Assembly: GCF_018603905.1 (NCBI RefSeq)
Contig: NZ_JAHFZZ010000001.1
Location: 62,001 to 126,000 of the forward strand
DNA: 64,000 nucleotides
Direction of reading: 5' to 3'
Origin: Nonomuraea sp. NEAU-A123
GTDB taxonomy: Bacteria > Actinomycetota > Actinomycetes > Streptosporangiales > Streptosporangiaceae
Shown: one piece after another, positions 61,258-64,000 of the stretch
Position numbering within the stretch: position 1 is the first letter of the stretch
Layout of the letters: every line of letters begins with the position of its first letter
The notes under the pieces: generated by a model
The model's database searches: none
The model's input: the letters and a program-made list of their open reading frames with translations, nothing else
What the model was told of the DNA's origin: nothing
Translations under genes and position numbers: made by a program

Positions 61258-61549
61258 TCTCGCTTAATCATCCAAAGGTGCTAGGGGCACGAAATACCGC
61301 CAGGCACGGATCCTAGCGGGTTCCATTACGTGAGTGGTTGAGCAATCCCGGCCATCGGCCTGGCCCGACTGATCGGCTGGACCAACCTCGCCGCTGCTAC
61401 CGACCCCACCCTGCTGACGGGTTCCAACTACTTGGTCTCACAACATGAGAACGCTTCAGCCCTGAGGTGCAGGCGAAGGCCCATTCGTAGCGGACCAGAC
61501 GCCTCGCGGTCGGTCAGCAGGGCGTCTGATCGCCTTCGCAGACGAGACT
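61258..61549. other. Interval with gene debris and a nested inverted repeat
   Basis: About 290 bp. A frame reading IGLARLIGWTNLAAATDPTLL near 61350-61410 has normal composition but no start or family I can name. At 61473-61539 an outer GCGAAGGC/GCCTTCGC pair encloses an inner CAGACGCC/GGCGTCTG pair, a possible terminator of the DUF397 gene. Confidence 0.4.
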
Positions 61550-61837
61550 CTATACGAGGTCGTCGAACTCCCCAGCCAAAAGGCCACGTCGAAAAGCCGC
61601 GAACTCGCTACGGGTGAAGTACAGCCTGGGACTGTCTTCTTTCGAATCGCGTAGTGCGATCGGTGGTCCCTGATCGGCCTTGATTCCTGCCACGTGAGCT
61701 CTGTATTCGGCTTCGCCAGAGCTGTCGTCCAGCAATGCAACTTCGACACAATCTCCACCGGTGCCGTTGGAGAATCTGGACTTGCGCAAGATTGCGCGGG
61801 GAGGCTGCGCCGATCTATCGGCTCGCCCGGCGTTCAC
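61550..61837 (-). CDS. DUF397 domain protein
   Basis: A 95-residue protein with the typical signature ILRKSRFSNGTGGDCVEVALLDDSSGEAEYRAHVAGIKADQGPPIALRDSKEDSPRLYFTRSEFAAFRRGLLAGEFDDL (compare WRKSSFSGGNGGNCVEVA...VAVRDSKDP...LxFTxxEWxAFLxGxKxGEFD). Here Trp before RKS is Leu. Start is GTG 61837, 5 bp after AGGAGGGA. DUF397 genes are usually paired with an upstream XRE regulator and act in development; no such partner is present here, so it is an orphan. Confidence 0.85.
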   Translation of the reverse strand: MNAGRADRSAQPPRAILRKSRFSNGTGGDCVEVALLDDSSGEAEYRAHVAGIKADQGPPIALRDSKEDSPRLYFTRSEFAAFRRGLLAGEFDDLV

Positions 61838-61945
61838 CGCGTTCCCTCCTGCCGCCTCTGCTCGTGTGACGGGCGATGGGTGATGCCAGTGAGGGTGCCT
61901 GTCACCTGGGTCCTGATACATCTGCCGGGTCGGTTGGGATGGTTT

Positions 61946-61973
61946 GTGGCCCGGTCAAGTTGTCAGGTTGGGG
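61946..61973 (+). repeat. Direct repeat copy A flanking the GNAT gene
   Basis: GTGGCCCGGTCAAGTTGTCA followed by GGTTGGGG; 24 of 28 positions match copy B at 62698-62725. Confidence 0.6.
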
Positions 61974-62064
61974 GAGAGAGGTGCCCGTGGGGTGGGGTCT
62001 GGTAGTCCACCAGCGGATCGTGCTGACTCTGGCCGAAGCGCCGTCGCGCGGTAGCGTTCCATCC

Positions 62065-62670
62065 GTGATTGAGAACAGCGAGATTGAAGAAACCAAGCAA
62101 ACTGCAGGGGCGCCCCACGTTGACCTGGGGCGCTCTCCTCGCGTGGCCTTGCGCCGCATCACCAGTTACGATCAAGACGAGTTTCTTGAACGGGTCCGTG
62201 CCAGCGTCAACTTGAACCTGCCCGCGACCCCGGAGGCGTTCCAGGCGTTCCTCAGCCGATTCGATGAGGGACGTTCTGCCGAAGGATTGCTGGTCTGTCT
62301 GCGCGACACTGGTGTCATAGCAGGCAATGTCAATATCAACAGCATCATTCGTGGACGCTTCCAGAACGGCTCGCTGGGCTACGCCGCCTTCGCGCCCTAT
62401 GCCGGTCACGGGTACATGTCAGAAGGTCTTGGCCTGGTGCTGCGCCATGCATTCGAAGAGCTACGGTTGCATCGGCTGGAAGCGCAGATCCGGCCCGATA
62501 ACCAGGCGTCCATCAAACTGGTCCAACGCCACGGCTTCCGTTACGAGGGTTACTCGCCCGATCTCCTGTTCATCGATGGCACGGGGCAAGGTCATGGCCG
62601 ATGGGCCCTCACCAACGACATGTTTGGCATCGTTCCCGACGCTCCGCATCACACGCTACCTAACCATTGA
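62065..62670 (+). CDS. GNAT family N-acetyltransferase (RimJ/RimL type)
   Basis: A 201-residue acetyltransferase. PRVALRRITSYDQDEFLERVRASVNLN begins the domain; VIAGNVNINSIIRGRFQNGSLGYAAFAPYAGHGYMSEGLGLVLRHAFEELRLHRLEAQIRPDNQASIKLVQRHGFRYEGYSPDLL contains the acetyl-CoA loop and the RimL core. GTG 62065 is chosen; TAGCGT 7 bp before it may be a -10 for a leaderless message. Longer in-frame starts back to 61876 do not look coding. The gene lies between two short direct repeats. Confidence 0.85.
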   Translation: MIENSEIEETKQTAGAPHVDLGRSPRVALRRITSYDQDEFLERVRASVNLNLPATPEAFQAFLSRFDEGRSAEGLLVCLRDTGVIAGNVNINSIIRGRFQNGSLGYAAFAPYAGHGYMSEGLGLVLRHAFEELRLHRLEAQIRPDNQASIKLVQRHGFRYEGYSPDLLFIDGTGQGHGRWALTNDMFGIVPDAPHHTLPNH

Positions 62671-62697
62671 CAACGCTGGCCGGGGCAACTCCAGTTC

Positions 62698-62725
62698 GTG
62701 GCCTGGTTATATTGTCAGGTTGGGA
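62698..62725 (+). repeat. Direct repeat copy B flanking the GNAT gene
   Basis: GTGGCCTGGTTATATTGTCA followed by GGTTGGGA, matching copy A 750 bp upstream. No repeat-encoded protein or inverted terminal structure is seen. Confidence 0.6.
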
Positions 62726-62924
62726 GTTGCGACTTTCTTGCCGAAATCGTCCGCAGATGCTTGCCCAATGGCTGTGACGATCCCACCAGCCCTTCAGCCG
62801 CGACTGGCGAGGCGGGTGGGAATTCATCTCCCTCGATGCGGGTGGGTAGCGCGTCCGCAAGCTGGAGGCAGGGCGCTCGCAGCCCGTCTGGATCTATCTT
62901 CACAACAACGGTTCTGTGATGTAG

Positions 62925-63179
62925 TCAGGGCCTTTCGGCGTCGGATCCAGCAGGCGACTTCACATAAACGCCCATCCCGCGAACGGTTTCCACGAGCCCT
63001 TCATCCTTGAGAACCTGTACGGCCTTGCGAAGTGTGTCGCGCGCGACGCCGAACTCGGCCTCCAACTCCACCAAGCTCGGTATGCGTCGGCCTGGCGGGA
63101 TCTGTCCTGACTGGATGCGCTTCCGGACGGCTGCCGCAATCTGCTGGTACGGCGGAACCGGCCCCTCTCTGTCAATCAC
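62925..63179 (-). CDS. Small GntR-family regulator (HTH only)
   Basis: An 84-residue protein consisting of a GntR winged helix (PPYQQIAAAVRKRIQSGQIPPGRRIPSLVELEAEFGVARDTLRKAVQVLKDEGLVETVRGMGVYVKSP) without a ligand domain. Such short GntR proteins are frequent in actinomycete integrative elements and near restriction or transfer genes. GTG 63179 is the likely start, with GGA just before it. No target is obvious. Confidence 0.85.
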   Translation of the reverse strand: MIDREGPVPPYQQIAAAVRKRIQSGQIPPGRRIPSLVELEAEFGVARDTLRKAVQVLKDEGLVETVRGMGVYVKSPAGSDAERP

Positions 63180-63339
63180 TCCAACAAGCTATGCGACTAG
63201 CGCAAACAGGCCATAGCTACCCCAGAGGCTAGACGTGGGTAGTACACCGGCTTACTCTGCTACTAGAGCGGTTCGCTGCAGGCGCTTCGGACACCGAACG
63301 GCCTCTTTTGGCACCTGACCTGCGAGGAGACATAGCACT

Positions 63340-63627
63340 ATGACCGAGCTGCCCGACTTCCACGGCCCGCACATTGAGCACCGTCACGCTGCTATCGAAC
63401 GGATCGATTGGTGTGAGCCGGTGCCGCGCTTCGATCGGATTCGGGTTCTGCGGCATACGTGCGAGTGCAAGGCCCGCATCTACGAGTTTTGCGCTGCGGG
63501 CGGGCTCGCCTGGGTGCGACGAACGGACCGGGTCGAGCAGGCGCCAACCTCCAGGGAGAGCCCTCCGAGGCCGGTCGGCGAGGTCGAGAAGCTCTGGGCG
63601 AAGCTCCTGTCTGGTCGGGCTCGATAG
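63340..63627 (+). CDS. Hypothetical protein with Cys cluster
   Basis: A 95-residue protein (MTELPDFHGPHIEHRHAAIERIDWCEPVPRFDRIRVLRHTCECKARIYEFCAAGGLAWVRRTDRVEQ...). ATG 63340 follows GAGGAG by 10 bp. TCECKARIYEFCAAGGLAWVRR shows three clustered Cys that could bind metal. I have no family name for it; similar short Cys-containing proteins are common in actinomycete phage and integrative elements, which fits the island. Confidence 0.6.
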   Translation: MTELPDFHGPHIEHRHAAIERIDWCEPVPRFDRIRVLRHTCECKARIYEFCAAGGLAWVRRTDRVEQAPTSRESPPRPVGEVEKLWAKLLSGRAR

Positions 63628-63752
63628 TGGCATGCCGCAGTTCGGCGCGGGTACGCGTTCTACCAGTCGGAGAAGCCGGATCAGGGCAGGTCGTACCGGA
63701 CTACTGTCGGGGCCGCATGTGATCATGTTGGTCCCCGACCCGGAGGCTCCCG

Positions 63753-64000
63753 ATGTCCATCACTCCTCTGTTCGGCGCGCGTGTGCTTGCGATGTCCCCC
63801 GATCGGCTGACCGCCCGGCTGAGGATCTTTGTCGTCCACTACGGCTCCGACCCGTACGAACAGGTCACGCTGAACGGGGAGCACTGCGAGTTCCTCCGGC
63901 ACCTCTGGGACTTCGCCATGGAGGTGGACGGCCCGCTCGCGACTCGGGTCACCATGGAACAGCTCTACGACGAGATCTGGCTCGACGACGGGCCCGCCGC
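63753..64000 (+). CDS. Hypothetical protein (partial, runs off the window)
   Basis: The frame opens at ATG 63753 behind CCGGAGG and stays open to the end (82 complete codons): MSITPLFGARVLAMSPDRL, then LRIFVVHYGSDPYEQVTLNGEHCEFLRHLWDFAMEVDGPLATRV and MEQLYDEIWLDDG. It is soluble so far. No family recognised. Confidence 0.55.
   Translation, partial: MSITPLFGARVLAMSPDRLTARLRIFVVHYGSDPYEQVTLNGEHCEFLRHLWDFAMEVDGPLATRVTMEQLYDEIWLDDGPA

Overview
The window is high-GC DNA from a filamentous actinomycete. The order groES - groEL1 - SigD/ShbA-type sigma factor - DUF5319 - guaB - guaB3, the many TetR, LacI, DeoR, GntR and WYL regulators, the two Ser/Thr kinases, the DUF397 gene and the frequent GTG/TTG starts suggest Streptosporangiales (Nonomuraea/Streptosporangium-like). 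Genus is inference; no rRNA, tRNA or CRISPR array was seen.

Region 1 (1-10.8 kb) is conserved core: a partial coiled-coil gene, a THUMP-like methyltransferase with expanded repeats, a CIRCE-controlled groES-groEL1 pair with a His-rich GroEL tail, a ShbA-like sigma factor followed by a stub resembling its anti-sigma partner, DUF5319, a TrmB/LuxR-type regulator, and guaB-guaB3 ending in a strong hairpin. guaA lies at 55.8-57.3 kb, so all of the IMP-to-GMP step is in the window.

Region 2 (10.9-36.3 kb) is accessory. Small regulator-plus-target units, often divergent, carry visible palindromic operators: WYL/epoxide hydrolase, TetR/FAD monooxygenase, TetR/FMN reductase-esterase-like operon, TetR/MFS (now a pseudogene)/Ohr, LacI/MFS, TetR/thioesterase, TetR/SnoaL. 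Two sigma factor plus membrane-protein pairs, a WD40 kinase, a secreted serine hydrolase and a secreted trypsin-like protease are also here. Most convergent gene pairs are separated by perfect 12-15 bp hairpins.

Region 3 (36.3-43 kb) is an amino-sugar catabolic operon (SIS-domain AgaS-like protein, nagA, PfkB kinase, class II aldolase) divergent from a DeoR regulator, followed by glpD. The layout fits the GalNAc/GlcNAc route through tagatose or fructose phosphates; no transporter is linked.

Region 4 (43-57.3 kb) holds a propeller lipoprotein next to a sensor Ser/Thr kinase, gabD2-type dehydrogenase, a metallo-beta-lactamase-fold protein, GNAT/Lrp, an XRE-TPR regulator, an alpha/beta hydrolase with a Cys nucleophile, a DUF885 protein and guaA.

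Region 5 (57.3-64 kb) is a degraded, gene-poor island: an AbiEi antitoxin whose toxin gene is almost wholly deleted, an ASCH protein, a response regulator with a 5'-truncated histidine kinase, an orphan DUF397 gene, a GNAT gene between short direct repeats, a small GntR regulator and unknown genes. Together with an IS5-family relic (12.4-12.7 kb), a serine-recombinase relic (53.9-54.1 kb) and the deleted MFS gene, it records repeated insertion and deletion. I did not find an intact, clearly new multi-gene system. The most distinctive signals are recurrent in-frame minisatellite expansions inside unrelated enzymes and transporters, and broken partner genes (toxin, anti-sigma, sensor kinase) beside intact mates.
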